Assembly (NCBI GenBank): GCA_965369375.1
Contig: CBDUQN010000044.1
Location: 1-24,828, forward strand
Reading direction: 5' to 3'
Source: CBDUQN01 sp965369375
GTDB lineage: Bacteria > Krumholzibacteriota > Krumholzibacteriia > Krumholzibacteriales > Krumholzibacteriaceae
DNA length: 24,828 bases
The translations under genes were made by a program, and so were the position numbers. Each line of letters starts with the position of its first letter. Position 1 is the first letter of the stretch. The notes below the pieces were generated by a model. It was not told the DNA's origin, did not search any database, and saw only the letters and a list, made by a program, of their open reading frames with translations. Shown here one piece after another: positions 7,850-17,800 of the stretch.

Positions 7850-8422
7850 TTACCAGTTTTCCCCGAGGAGCTCGAAATGAGCCTGCGGGTGCGCGCACGC
7901 GGGGCACTCCTTGAGAGCCTCCTTGCCTTCATGCAGGTAACCGCAGTTTCGGCACCGCCAAACGACCTTCTTTTCACGCTTGAAAACGCGCCCCGCTTCG
8001 ATATTGGCTCGAAGCTCATTGTAACGCTTCTCATGCTGCTTCTCGGCAACTGCGATGGCCTCGAAGATATCGGCGATTGTGTCGAATCCCTCGTCACGCG
8101 CCACCTTAGAGAAACCGGGATACATCTCGGTCCATTCGTAATTCTCGCCCCCGGCCGCTTCTTTGAGGTTATCTTCGGTCTTTCCGATTACCCCGGCGGG
8201 GAATGAAGCCTGCACTTCCACCTCACCGCCTTCGAGCAGCTTGAAGAGCCGCTTTGCATGCTCTTTCTCCTGGTTCGCAGTCTCTTCGAAAATCGACGAG
8301 ATCTGCACAAAATCCTCCTTCTTCGCCTGGCTCGCAAAGTAACTGTACCTGTTCCGTGCCTGGGATTCGCCGGCGAACGCCGTGAGGATGTTCTTCTCGG
8401 TCCGGGTTCCCTTTAGTTCCAT
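7850..8422 (-). CDS. rbr: Rubrerythrin
   Basis: Rubrerythrin reduces hydrogen peroxide to water in anaerobes, with electrons from NAD(P)H through rubredoxin-type carriers. The 190 residues have the ferritin-like diiron domain first (about 1-145), with E19, E52-x2-H55, E93/E97 and E127-x2-H130. A C-terminal rubredoxin domain follows, with C157-x2-C160 and C173-x2-C176. Length and order match classical rubrerythrins. The ATG at 8422 has AAAGGAG 8 bases upstream. It lies 43 bases after the metal permease gene and may share its transcript. PerR control is inferred from the upstream regulator gene. Confidence 0.97.
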   Translation of the reverse strand: MELKGTRTEKNILTAFAGESQARNRYSYFASQAKKEDFVQISSIFEETANQEKEHAKRLFKLLEGGEVEVQASFPAGVIGKTEDNLKEAAGGENYEWTEMYPGFSKVARDEGFDTIADIFEAIAVAEKQHEKRYNELRANIEAGRVFKREKKVVWRCRNCGYLHEGKEALKECPACAHPQAHFELLGENW

Positions 8423-8465
8423 TCAGTGCACTCCTTTCCTGCAAATGATACCGCTACGAACTTTC

Positions 8466-9725
8466 TTACATCTCTATCGATTCGCTGTCTACGAACTCAT
8501 ACCCCAACTCGTCGATCGCGGTGCGTAGACGAGCTATGTCAACGTTATTGCCCGATACGATAGCCTCTCCCTTCTTGAAATCCACCTCGGCGGATTCCAC
8601 GCCCCCGCTTTCGAGGATGGCGCGCCGGATGGTTCTCGCGCAATGATCGCACGTCATTCCCTTTACGAGAATTCTGTATCTCATGACACCTTCACCTTTC
8701 ACTGCTTGCTGCCCAACTTTCGTCGACCGGAAGAACGCGGCGATCAAAACCACAACGAGCACAACGGTGCATATCGCTTTGAATTCCACCGGAAGCATCA
8801 TCGGCATACCCGATGCGACAACCGAGCCGCTTTCGATATAGATATAATCGAGAAACAGGCCTGCGGCAAGGGAGGAGAAAGCAACGGTCCCTAGGTATAG
8901 CATTGCCGTTTTCTTTCCCATGATCTTCCATACCGTTGCGATGGTCGCCGCATTCGTCGCCGGTCCCGTCATGAGAAATACGAGAGCGGCTCCCGGCGAT
9001 ACTCCCTTGGCGATCAACACGGCGGCGACCGGGACGGATGCCGTGGCGCACACGTAGAGGGGAATTCCGATTACCATCATAACGAGCATCGATACGATGC
9101 CCCCTCCGAGCACCGTGGCAAAGAAATCGTCGGGAACGATGGCGGCTATCGCGCCCGCGATTACGACTCCCACGAGCAACGCCTTGTTTATATCCCGCGG
9201 AAGGGTGACAAATCCGTAGTGAAGCACGCGGTAGAGAGGGCCGTGCGTTTCGGAAACGGCACAGCAATCACCCGCACATGTGGGCCTCGTTTCTGTGTCC
9301 GCCTCGGGAGACGATCCGAAAGAGGTAACGAGCGAGCCGCCGAGTATTCCGCTGACGAAAGAAACGAGGGGACGGAATACGGCGAATACTGGACCGAGGA
9401 GGCTCAGGGTGACCATGATGCTGTCAACACCGGTCTGAGGTGTCGAGATGAGAAATGATGTCGTCGCGCCGGAACTCGCCCCGTGCCGTTTCAGGGAAGC
9501 CGCAACGGGAATCACGCCGCACGAGCAGAGAGGTAGCGGCACACCGAAGAGGGATGCCTTGATAACCGGCCAGATGCCTCCGCCGCCGAGATGACGCTCG
9601 ACGGCCTCCGGCTGTATTACAACCGAGAGGATGCCGGCGATGAGAAAACCGAGGAGCAGATATGGAGACATCTCGCGAAGCGTCTCCCAGATCGACAGCA
9701 AAAATGTCACGGCGATTTCTTCCAT
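8466..9725 (-). CDS. DUF318-type heavy-metal efflux permease with C-terminal HMA domain (SO_0444-like)
   Basis: The 419-residue inner-membrane protein looks like the permease family that includes SO_0444 of Shewanella, reported to export Cu/Zn, and is related to ArsP. About eight hydrophobic segments are visible. The first half has the signature PLPLCSCGVIPVA with C67-x-C69, a likely metal site; the second half has a related IGIPLYVCATASVPVA motif, indicating an internal two-fold repeat. A loop holds CAGDCC. The last ~70 residues are a heavy-metal-associated domain with GMTCDHC. The ATG at 9725 has GAGGAG 6 bases upstream and lies 14 bases after the TIGR02757 gene. Fusion of the HMA domain to the permease suggests direct metal handover. 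The exported metal is not determined. Confidence 0.9.
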   Translation of the reverse strand: MEEIAVTFLLSIWETLREMSPYLLLGFLIAGILSVVIQPEAVERHLGGGGIWPVIKASLFGVPLPLCSCGVIPVAASLKRHGASSGATTSFLISTPQTGVDSIMVTLSLLGPVFAVFRPLVSFVSGILGGSLVTSFGSSPEADTETRPTCAGDCCAVSETHGPLYRVLHYGFVTLPRDINKALLVGVVIAGAIAAIVPDDFFATVLGGGIVSMLVMMVIGIPLYVCATASVPVAAVLIAKGVSPGAALVFLMTGPATNAATIATVWKIMGKKTAMLYLGTVAFSSLAAGLFLDYIYIESGSVVASGMPMMLPVEFKAICTVVLVVVLIAAFFRSTKVGQQAVKGEGVMRYRILVKGMTCDHCARTIRRAILESGGVESAEVDFKKGEAIVSGNNVDIARLRTAIDELGYEFVDSESIEM

Positions 9726-9739
9726 GGCAATCTCCTCTA

Positions 9740-10570
9740 TTACGCGTGCAGGGCCTCCTGAATCCCCAGTCTCTCGAGAAATATCCGCCGGTCATCATCG
9801 CGGCGAATCCCCAGGCGCGTCAATGCAAAGTCGTATTTGACCGGATCATGAGGGGCGATCTCCCTGAATACATCCGTGATCTCGCGCGCAGCTTTCATAT
9901 CCGGCCGGCGCCGCTCGGTAAATCCGAGGGCCAAACCGATCCGGTGCATGTGTGTGTCGAGCGGCACGACGAGCTTCGAGGAAGGAATGCCGCTCCACCC
10001 ACCCGGATCCACGGAATCGCTCCGTATCATCCACCTGAGGAAGAGGTTCGCTCGCTTGCACGGGCTCTTCTTGCAGGGGGACGGAATCATGCCGCTGCAT
10101 GAGAAAACGGCATCGCGCGTCAGCGCGTCGACGAACAGCTCGAGGGCGGGTATGATATCGTGGTGCGTGTCATCAAATCCTTCACGAAAGCACGCCTCGA
10201 GAGATCCATACTCCGCTCTTACGCGTTTTACTCCGAAAAGCATGAAGGAGAGATCATCACCCGTTATCCATCTATGCTTGAACCGGGAAAAATCGTTGAG
10301 GATCTCTTGTGCGGTCGATCCTTCGAGAAATGCCGCCGGTGATGACCCCATGGCCGTGAGCGCCGCTTCAATGCTCCTGCCGATCTGCTTTACCGTGCCG
10401 AAGGCCAGCGTGGAGGCAATGAGGCCCGCGATTTCACGATCCGCCGGGTCACTGTAATCGTAGAGATACGAGAGAGGATCGGGAATCACGAACGCGCGTT
10501 CGTTGTACCGCTTGTAGAGATCCTCCAATGTTTCTCTTACGTTTTCTGTTATCGCCGCCGTGCGCCTCAT
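9740..10570 (-). CDS. TIGR02757 family protein (DUF2400), HhH-GPD-like
   Basis: The 276-residue protein matches the TIGR02757 pattern as I know it: an N-terminal YNERAFVIPDPLSYLYDY block, then DREIAGLIASTLAFG. The second half contains PLDTHMHRIGLALGF (202-217) with an invariant-looking D205 and H207. This resembles the catalytic segment of helix-hairpin-helix DNA glycosylases, so a nucleic-acid role is possible but unproven. Cysteines C158, C166 and C171 precede it. The ATG at 10570 has GGAGGGGG 7 bases upstream. It sits between perR and the metal permease, on the same strand with short gaps, so it is probably in the same operon. No biochemical function is established that I can cite. Confidence 0.88.
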   Translation of the reverse strand: MRRTAAITENVRETLEDLYKRYNERAFVIPDPLSYLYDYSDPADREIAGLIASTLAFGTVKQIGRSIEAALTAMGSSPAAFLEGSTAQEILNDFSRFKHRWITGDDLSFMLFGVKRVRAEYGSLEACFREGFDDTHHDIIPALELFVDALTRDAVFSCSGMIPSPCKKSPCKRANLFLRWMIRSDSVDPGGWSGIPSSKLVVPLDTHMHRIGLALGFTERRRPDMKAAREITDVFREIAPHDPVKYDFALTRLGIRRDDDRRIFLERLGIQEALHA

Positions 10571-10643
10571 GAGATATCCCCCTCCATGGAACGGTTCACG
10601 CGAATGAGCCGGATTATCAGAGAAAGGGTGTTTAATCGAAAGA

Positions 10644-11063
10644 TCAGAACGTCCGATCCTCTCCCTCCGCTTTCCCGCATTCGGCGCATACCCCGAGAAA
10701 CTCGACCCGCCGCTCCTTTACCGTATATCCGGTATCCTGAAGGATCTCACGGTCACATTCAGTGATACCGGCCTCGGCGGGCAGATCATCGACACGCCCG
10801 CAATGCATGCATCTGATATGGGTATGGCTTCTCAGGTCACCGTCGAACCTCATCTTGGAACCGCCGAATTCGAGCTTCCTGATTACGCCTCTTCTCGAGA
10901 GAAACTCGAGATTGCGGTAGATCGTGCCGAGGCTTATGCGCGGCAACTGTCTCCGCACCTTCTCGTAGAGCTCATCGGCGGTCGGATGCGTACGGAGGTT
11001 GCCCAGCTCCTCCAGAATAATCCGGCGCTGCTTCGTCATCCTTATTCCCTTGAAGTGCTGCAT
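10644..11063 (-). CDS. perR: Fur-family regulator, PerR-like
   Basis: This 139-residue metal-dependent repressor probably senses peroxide. The winged-helix domain is about 1-75 (KQRRIILEEL, ISLGTIYRNLEFL). Structural zinc cysteines are C85-x2-C88 and C126-x2-C129. The regulatory metal site appears to be H26, D74, H80, H82 and D92 or D93. Aspartates at the positions equivalent to D85 and D104 of B. subtilis PerR favour PerR over Fur. The ATG at 11063 gives the expected family N-terminus but has no clear ribosome site; an internal ATG at 11039 is the alternative. An AT-rich palindrome just upstream suggests autoregulation. The genes downstream (permease, rubrerythrin, desulfoferrodoxin, ferritin) are typical PerR targets. 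Confidence 0.9.
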   Translation of the reverse strand: MQHFKGIRMTKQRRIILEELGNLRTHPTADELYEKVRRQLPRISLGTIYRNLEFLSRRGVIRKLEFGGSKMRFDGDLRSHTHIRCMHCGRVDDLPAEAGITECDREILQDTGYTVKERRVEFLGVCAECGKAEGEDRTF

Positions 11064-11074
11064 AATTAGATAGT

Positions 11075-11119
11075 AATAATAATCATTACTATTATTATAT
11101 ATTTACCTGATCTTGTCAA
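11075..11119 (-). promoter_or_regulatory. perR promoter with overlapping Fur/PerR-box-like palindrome
   Basis: On the minus strand a perfect -35 TTGACA (11119-11114) is followed 16 bases later by TAATAA (11097-11092); a TATAAT at 11099-11094 has a short 14-base spacer. The arms AATAATA (11075-11081) and TATTATT (11090-11096) are perfect inverted repeats with an 8-base centre and overlap the -10. The sequence is AT-rich and resembles Fur/PerR boxes. Confidence 0.7.
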
Positions 11120-11133
11120 ATATTTTTCTTGAT

Positions 11134-11218
11134 GGCACAAAACGAAGCCGAAGCCGCTGGCAACTATTTGTAATGGCAGGAGTTATGAATAAATTGGCGC
11201 AAAAGCGAGGCCGGAGCC
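11134..11218. repeat. Imperfect direct repeat of ~22 bases
   Basis: The units at 11134-11155 (starts GGCACAAAACGAAGCC) and 11196-11218 (starts GGCGCAAAAGCGAGGCC) are similar along their length and lie 40 bases apart, between perR and a small exported-protein gene. They are GC-rich inside an AT-rich gap. No function is evident. They could be copies of a dispersed intergenic repeat. Confidence 0.4.
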
Positions 11219-11223
11219 AATAG

Positions 11224-11712
11224 CTAATTATACATGCTCTTTATCATTCCCCAGGTCAGTACACTTGTGCCGGTTGACCTCACTTCGACGATCTTATCGG
11301 CGCTGAAATAATTACACGGCCTCAAGAGCGTTCCGGTACACCAACCCGTAAAGGCCTTACCCATAACAAGTATCTTCTTTCCTACATACTGGGAGAGATC
11401 ATTTGAATCCGAAACGATATAGAGACTCTTGAATCCATCCTCACCCCGCAACAGGTACTCACCACAGAAACAGATAGTGATATCAGGAGCAGGTATGTAT
11501 TCGAGTATCCCGAGCTCGATCTCCGAATTACCGGCCCGCGATTCGAATAACGCCTCCACTATCATGGTCACATCACCGGCGGTATGCCTGCCATGTGATT
11601 GATATTCGGATGAGTTGAAAGAAAAAACGGGGGAAACACTCACGAAAGAGAAAACGGTAATAAGGATAAACGCATACAGCAAGAGTGTAGAAATCAAATT
11701 CCTCGTATCCAT
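11224..11712 (-). CDS. Exported hypothetical protein
   Basis: This 162-residue protein is not recognised. The ATG at 11712 is chosen because GGAGGT lies 5 bases upstream; a TTG seven codons earlier would be the only longer alternative. The N-terminus (MDTRNLISTLLLYAFILI and onward) is a signal peptide or membrane anchor to about residue 30. The mature part has four cysteines (ICFC, then GWC and RPC) and a compact beta-rich look (DVTMIVEALFESR, LYIVSDSNDLSQYVGKKILVMG). This is suggestive of an OB-like or lipocalin-like small domain, but that is a guess. It lies downstream of the subtilase gene with a terminator-like hairpin between, so it probably has its own promoter. Confidence 0.7.
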   Translation of the reverse strand: MDTRNLISTLLLYAFILITVFSFVSVSPVFSFNSSEYQSHGRHTAGDVTMIVEALFESRAGNSEIELGILEYIPAPDITICFCGEYLLRGEDGFKSLYIVSDSNDLSQYVGKKILVMGKAFTGWCTGTLLRPCNYFSADKIVEVRSTGTSVLTWGMIKSMYN

Positions 11713-11813
11713 CTTCCACCTCCCGTCATCCAAAGCGTCATGTATTCAAAGATCAATGTCGATTCGATCGTCGAAGCATTTACGGACTTCAACAGAACAA
11801 TGGATCGAATGTT

Positions 11814-11843
11814 GGGGGATCCCCGTATGAAACGGGGACCCCC
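11814..11843 (-). terminator. Strong hairpin after the subtilase gene
   Basis: GGGGG-a-TCCCCGT (11814-11826) pairs with ACGGGGA-CCCCC (11832-11843): 12 base pairs, one bulged A and a 5-base loop. It begins about 10 bases past the subtilase stop on the minus strand. No T-run follows, so it may act as a terminator with Rho help or as an mRNA 3' stabiliser. Confidence 0.6.
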
Positions 11844-11853
11844 CTTAGAGTAA

Positions 11854-14800
11854 CTACCTCAAGAGAACCATTTTACGTGTCATCCGCGTACCGCCTGCAA
11901 TGAAGTTGCAGAAGTAGATTCCGGATGAGACGTCTCGCCCGTGCTCATTCTTACCATTCCATCTGAAGGTATGAATGCCGGGTTCCTTGGTACCCTCGAA
12001 GAGCACCCTGACCAGCTCTCCCTTGACGTTATAGACCCGTAAGCTTACGGGGCCGTCAACGCCGTAGGGTATGCCGAACTGGACCGTCGTGACCGGATTG
12101 AACGGGTTCGGATAGTTCTGCCGGAGAACGAGCTTGTCCGGAATCTCCGGAGTGCTCAATGCCTCCTGGGCAGTGTTCCGCCCGATCGCGCCCGCGGCCA
12201 TCGACAACCAGTCGAGTGCCCTGTCGAGAATCTCCGCTCTGCGCGTTTCCTCCTGAATGTAGTTGAAGTTAAACGAGAAATACACCGATACGTGTGTCGT
12301 AGCGGCGTACCGCACAGCTGCCGCCGAGTCGGGACCGTTGGGAGCCATCGGCATGAGCCTCGGATCCCAATCTTTCCCTTCCTTCTCGTAGAACTGCCTC
12401 ATCTCGAGCTCTGTGTCAAAGAGATCGAGCGAGGAGCCTACGCCGCTGTACCTGTATACGACGGCTCCACCCGGGTAGGCCGTCGAGAGCTTCAGCTCAT
12501 CCGGATACGATCCCTGGATCGTGAAGGTCTCGTCGTTACCGATCGGGTCGCCCGGCGTGCTCGAGAGCTGACGCCAAGACGGATCGTCCTTGACATACGC
12601 GGCACCGGTGTACTGCTCCATCCACGGTCGCGCAGCCGAACCGTAAGACAGATCTCTTCCCATGAGGAAGATCTGCTGCCTCGAGCCGTCCGAGGTACTG
12701 AGGAATACACCGAGTGTATCCCGCTGTGTCGCATCGAGATACCAGCTCTCGTCGACGATGACAGCGGTGTACGCATGCAGGATAGCAACGGTAGGCATTC
12801 CGAGATCGTCCCAATCCCAGATATCCGCCGTGCGTCCGGCAGCCGCTAACGCGGCATTGAACATCTCGGGTGTCGTATGCGCGGCGCCGCCGAGGAGCAC
12901 GAGATAATCTCCGGACGGCATGATGCCGAACTCGTACGTGGTTGTCGGCGCACCTGCGGGATCGGTCGATGTGTTGGCGCCGTTATCGGTCGCCTCCACA
13001 TAGAGCTTGATCCTCGTGCCCGATGCCTGACCGGGAATATCGCCACTGTACTCGTCCGCGCCGCCCGTCGGTGTCATCGCTGCCGGCGTCCAGCTCGAAC
13101 CGTCGTCCGTGCTGTAGTTGAGCACGACCGATGCGACTCCGGTGAGCGCATCGGTAACCACAGAGGTTACCGTGTACGGTCCGGCCGTATCGAATGTGCT
13201 CGCAGGCACATCTGTCGAAACGAACGACGGTCCCTCGGTGTCTTCGACTCCTTCAATACGTACATCATCGATGTACCATCCGGCCCGCTGCACACTGCTG
13301 TCACTTCCGAAGTGGAAGCGAATGATGACATTCAGCCCCTTGTAGGGGGTCAGATCGAATATCACCTTGTGCCAGTAGTCGTCGTTGTAGCCGGTGAAGC
13401 ATGCCTCGCCGGGGATACCGGCGTTGCCGCTTCTCGCGGTGCCGTTGTACCCGATGTCGGGGGTGAGAATCGTCCACGAGCTTCCGCCGTCGGTCGAGAT
13501 CTTGACATTCCCGCCGTCGTAGTTCGTCTCGATGTAGTACCACTGCCAGAAGCTCAATGCGGCGTAGGCGCTGCTGCCCGGAACCTTGACCTCGGGAGTG
13601 TGGAGCATCGAGTTCGAGCTCGCGGAATAATCTCCAGCTATTTTGGTAGCCCAGACGTTGACGCCTGAGTAGGCGCCGCCAGGTCCGCTCGTCGGCTCAC
13701 CCCATTCCCAGTCTGGACCGCCGGCTGCAAATCCGCCGTCATTCGCCTCGAAATCCCACGCATAGTAGTCGACGATCTCGAATGAATGGTAGCCGCTCGC
13801 CGGCTCCCTCGCGGTATTCGGTATCGCCGCGATATCGCGCGCGAGGATGTAGTAGTTGAATACATCTCCGAGTATCGCAGGGCCGGGGATCGAGGCGCTG
13901 TAAAGGTCGCCGCCCACGTTGGTCATCGATATGGTCGTGTTCGTGCCGCCGTTCTTGTTGTAGGTAAGCGTCACGCCCGCCGGATCGACACCGACGTTAT
14001 CGGTTATAACGGCCTCTATGACGTAGGGACCTGCCTGGTCGGCCGTGTTGGGATGCGGCGCATGAACGATCTCCGGTGGGGTGCCATCGCCGGTCACCTC
14101 GAAGGTGTGCCGCACGGTGGGAGCGCCCGTCGGATGATAGCTCGTGTTGCCGTCCGTGTTCGTCGCGCTGAGATAGTAGGCGACCGTCGTACCGAATGTC
14201 TGCGGCGGGATATCGGCCGCATACTCGTCCGGATTGCCGGTCGGCATCATCTGCACGACCACATCACCGGCACTGACATCGTAGACGAGGTTGACCCGGG
14301 ACGGATCGAGCGTCTCCGAGTAGACCTGCGCGACCACGGTATACACCGTGAGCGTATCCTCGGTGTCGTGCAGCGCTTCGTGCACGATATCGGGTGCCGA
14401 GAGCCAACCGAGGGCGCGGTCCATGATACCGGCTCTCCGCTCGGTCTCCTGGATGTAGTAGAAGTTGAACGAGAAATAGACGGAACGGTACGTCTCGGCA
14501 TTGTACTTCATACCCGCCGCGGCGTCGGTGCTGATCGGATCGAACGGCATCACGCCGTCCCATTCCTTCTCATCCTTCTCGTACTCTCCGGCAATTTCAT
14601 CCCTCGCAAAGGAAGCGGTTCCGGCGCCCGTGTACTGATACACGATCTCGCCGCCCGGATAGGCGGTGGAACGCCGCATCTCATCGGGATAGCTGCCGTC
14701 GATCACAAAGATTTCATCGTCACCGATGTATTCGCCAGGATACCCGGTGAGCTCTCGCCAGCCGGGATTGTCCTGCACGTACGCGGCCCGCATATACTGC

Positions 14801-17800
14801 TCGATAAACGGCCTCGTCGAGCTGTAGTACCCGAGGTCGCGGCCCATGAGGAAGATGCGCCGCTTGGCGTTCTGGTTGCCACCCTCGAGATAGGCTGAGA
14901 GATCAGCCCGTTCGGTGGTCGTCAGGCTGCCTGTTTCATCGAGAATGATGACCTTATACAGCTCGAGCTTGTCGAGCGACAGCCAACCCTGACTGGGATT
15001 GTACCAGTAATCAGCCTCGTGGCCGTTCGCCTCGAGAGCTTCACGGAACATCTCGAGCGATGTGGCTGAGCTCGTTCCCTGCATCACGAGGATATCAGCC
15101 GAAGGCAGTATCGCGAACTCGTACGTCTCCGTTGGCGCGCCGGCCGGGTCGAAGGCCTCGTTCGCCTCAGACGACGTATCGGTCGCCTTGATGTAAAGCT
15201 TGACCCTCGTGCCGTTCGGCTGTCCCGGAATGTCGCCGTTGTATTCGTTATCTGCGTACCCCGGGCTCATCGCAACTTCCGTGTAGGTCATACCATCGTC
15301 CGTGCTGTAGAAGAGTGAGACGCCCGCTACATCGGAGAGCGGATCCTGCACGTAGGTTGTGACCTCGTACGGACCGGCCGTGTCGAAGGTGCTCGGCGGC
15401 ACTTCAGTGCCGCTTATAACCGGCGGAATATCGTCGACATCGGTGCTTCTCAGCATCACGTCGTCGACATACCAGCCGTTTCTGTATACACTGCCGTCAC
15501 TTCCGAAGTGGAAACGGATCATGACCTCATGGCCCGAATAGGCCGAGAGATCGAACATCTCCATCTGCCAGAAGTCGTTGTTGTACCCGGTGAAGCACTC
15601 TTCGCCGGGGATGCCGGCATTGCCGCTTCGCGCGGTTCCGTCGTATCCGCCCATCGGCGTTACGACATCCCACGTTGAGCCGCCGTCGGTCGATACCTTC
15701 ACATTGCCGCCGTCGTAGTTCGTCTCGATGTAGTACCAGTGCCAGAATGAGAGCATCGCGTACGGCTTGCTCGCGGCAAGTGTGATGGCGGGAATATCGA
15801 GTGTCGCGTCGGCAGAGTTGGGATAGTTCCCGCCGAGTATCGTCGCCCACAGCTTCGTCCCGGAGTGTGCGTTCCCCGGTCCCGAAGTCGGCTCACCCCA
15901 TTCCCAGACATCTCCGGCCTGGAGGAAGTCGCCGTCGTCGAGCTCGAAATCCCAGAGGAAATACTCAACGATCTCAAAGCTGCACGTTCCTATTTCCGGT
16001 ACGCGCGTGACATTGCCCGAATACGAATCATCCATCACGAAAACGTAGTACTCGTAGGCATCGCCGACCTCGGACGGGCCGGGTATCGCCCCGTGATATA
16101 TGTCGTCTCCTTCGAGCAGCATCTCGACGCGATGGAACATGCCGCCGTTCTTCGAGAACATGAGATAAACCGCTTCTATGCCGATATTATCCGTCGCGAA
16201 CACCCGGACATGATACGGACCGTCCAGGTCGTTCGTGTTGCGGTGGCACCGGTGCTCCGCATAGGGAGGTTCCTCGTCGGCCGCCACCATAAAGGTATGC
16301 TTGTTGAGCGGCGCGCCGATCGGATGGGTCGAGGCATGTCCCTCGACATCACTCGCCGTGATGTAGTAGTCGACCTGCGTGTCGACAGCCTGAGCCGGTA
16401 TGTAGGCCTCATACTCATCAGGTGTGCCGGTCGCCGACATCGCCAGGACGGTTTCGCCTCCGCCCGTGTCGTAAACGACGGCGAATGACGACGGATCGAG
16501 CACGAAATAATCCGAGGTGATGAATGCCGTCACATGGTACGGATTCTCGGTATCCTCTGTATCTCCGAGGGGCGTGTGCGTGATTTCGGGATACCCCTGG
16601 AGCCAATCGAGGATACGGTCCATCAACATGCCGCGGTCCATCTCCTGCGCGATCGCCTCGAAGCCGAAAGCGAAGTAGACGAGCTTGTGCGTGCCGTTGT
16701 CAAAGGTCAATCCGGCCGTACCGGAGCTCGTGATACCGTCGGCTTCGACCTGGTCTTTGACCACATCGTTCGCCGTCACCGAAGCGGAGGGTACCGATTC
16801 ATCGTAGATGAACGCGGTAAGCGCCGGACCGATAACATCGATCTCGGATGGATACGCCTGGTTATTGGCGCCCGAGCCACCCTGTATCTCGAAGGCGAAT
16901 CCGTATCCGACAGGATTCAACGGATCACCGAGGACGCCGCCGAGACCGACATCGTCCTGCACATAGGAGGCGTGCAGATAGTCGGCATAGAAGGCATCCG
17001 TACGGATGTCGTAGCCGATATCCTGTCCGGATATGAACAGGCGTCCGCCGGCATCGAGGAATGCGGCGAGCTCCGCCTGATCGGTTGCGGTAAGTGTCGT
17101 CGAAAAGTCGTTACCCGTCAGCCACACCACCGATTCGAACATTGCCATATCCGCGGCAGTCGGCGGAGTAGTCACCGTCAGGTACGACCTTCCAGACATC
17201 AGCACCGCGGCCTCGTAGTACGTCTGAAACGCCTGACCGCCGTCGTCATCGACGATGAGGATCTGCGCGCCCTCGAGCTCGACATTGATCGTCGTTGTCG
17301 TCGCCTCGTACACGGCCACACCGCTGCGGTGCGTCACCGGGTACGGGAAGACCGGATAATACTCGAGATCGTACGTTCCTACAGGCAATGTGATGCCGTA
17401 CTCACCCGTCGCGGGATTAGTCGAAGACCATACGACCGCATCGCCGCCGAGCTTGACGGTGATATTGGCTTCGATCCCATCTGCCGTCGTCTCGTCGGTC
17501 ACAAAGCCCGCGATTGTTCCGGACGGAAGCTGGGTCAGCGTCACGTTATGTGTCGTCACAGCATCGGCGACGATAGTCACGACTGCTGTGTGTGTCTCGT
17601 AGCCGAAGCGTGATACCTCGACGGTGTGATCACCGGCAACGGCCTGCATCGTGTAGTCGCCGAACTCATCGGAGTAGACCTTCTGGCCGGTATCGACGAT
17701 GAGGATCTTCGCGTTGTCGACGGTGCCGCCGCCGGAGCTGGAAATAGTGCCCTGCAGCGTTCCCACACCTGCGAGCGCAGCTGATACCGCGCTGTACGCA

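Noticed and set aside
12900..17264. Mobile element or phage as the source of the large repeat
   Set aside because: The repeat is in frame and made of protein domains; no transposase, integrase or terminal repeats are seen.
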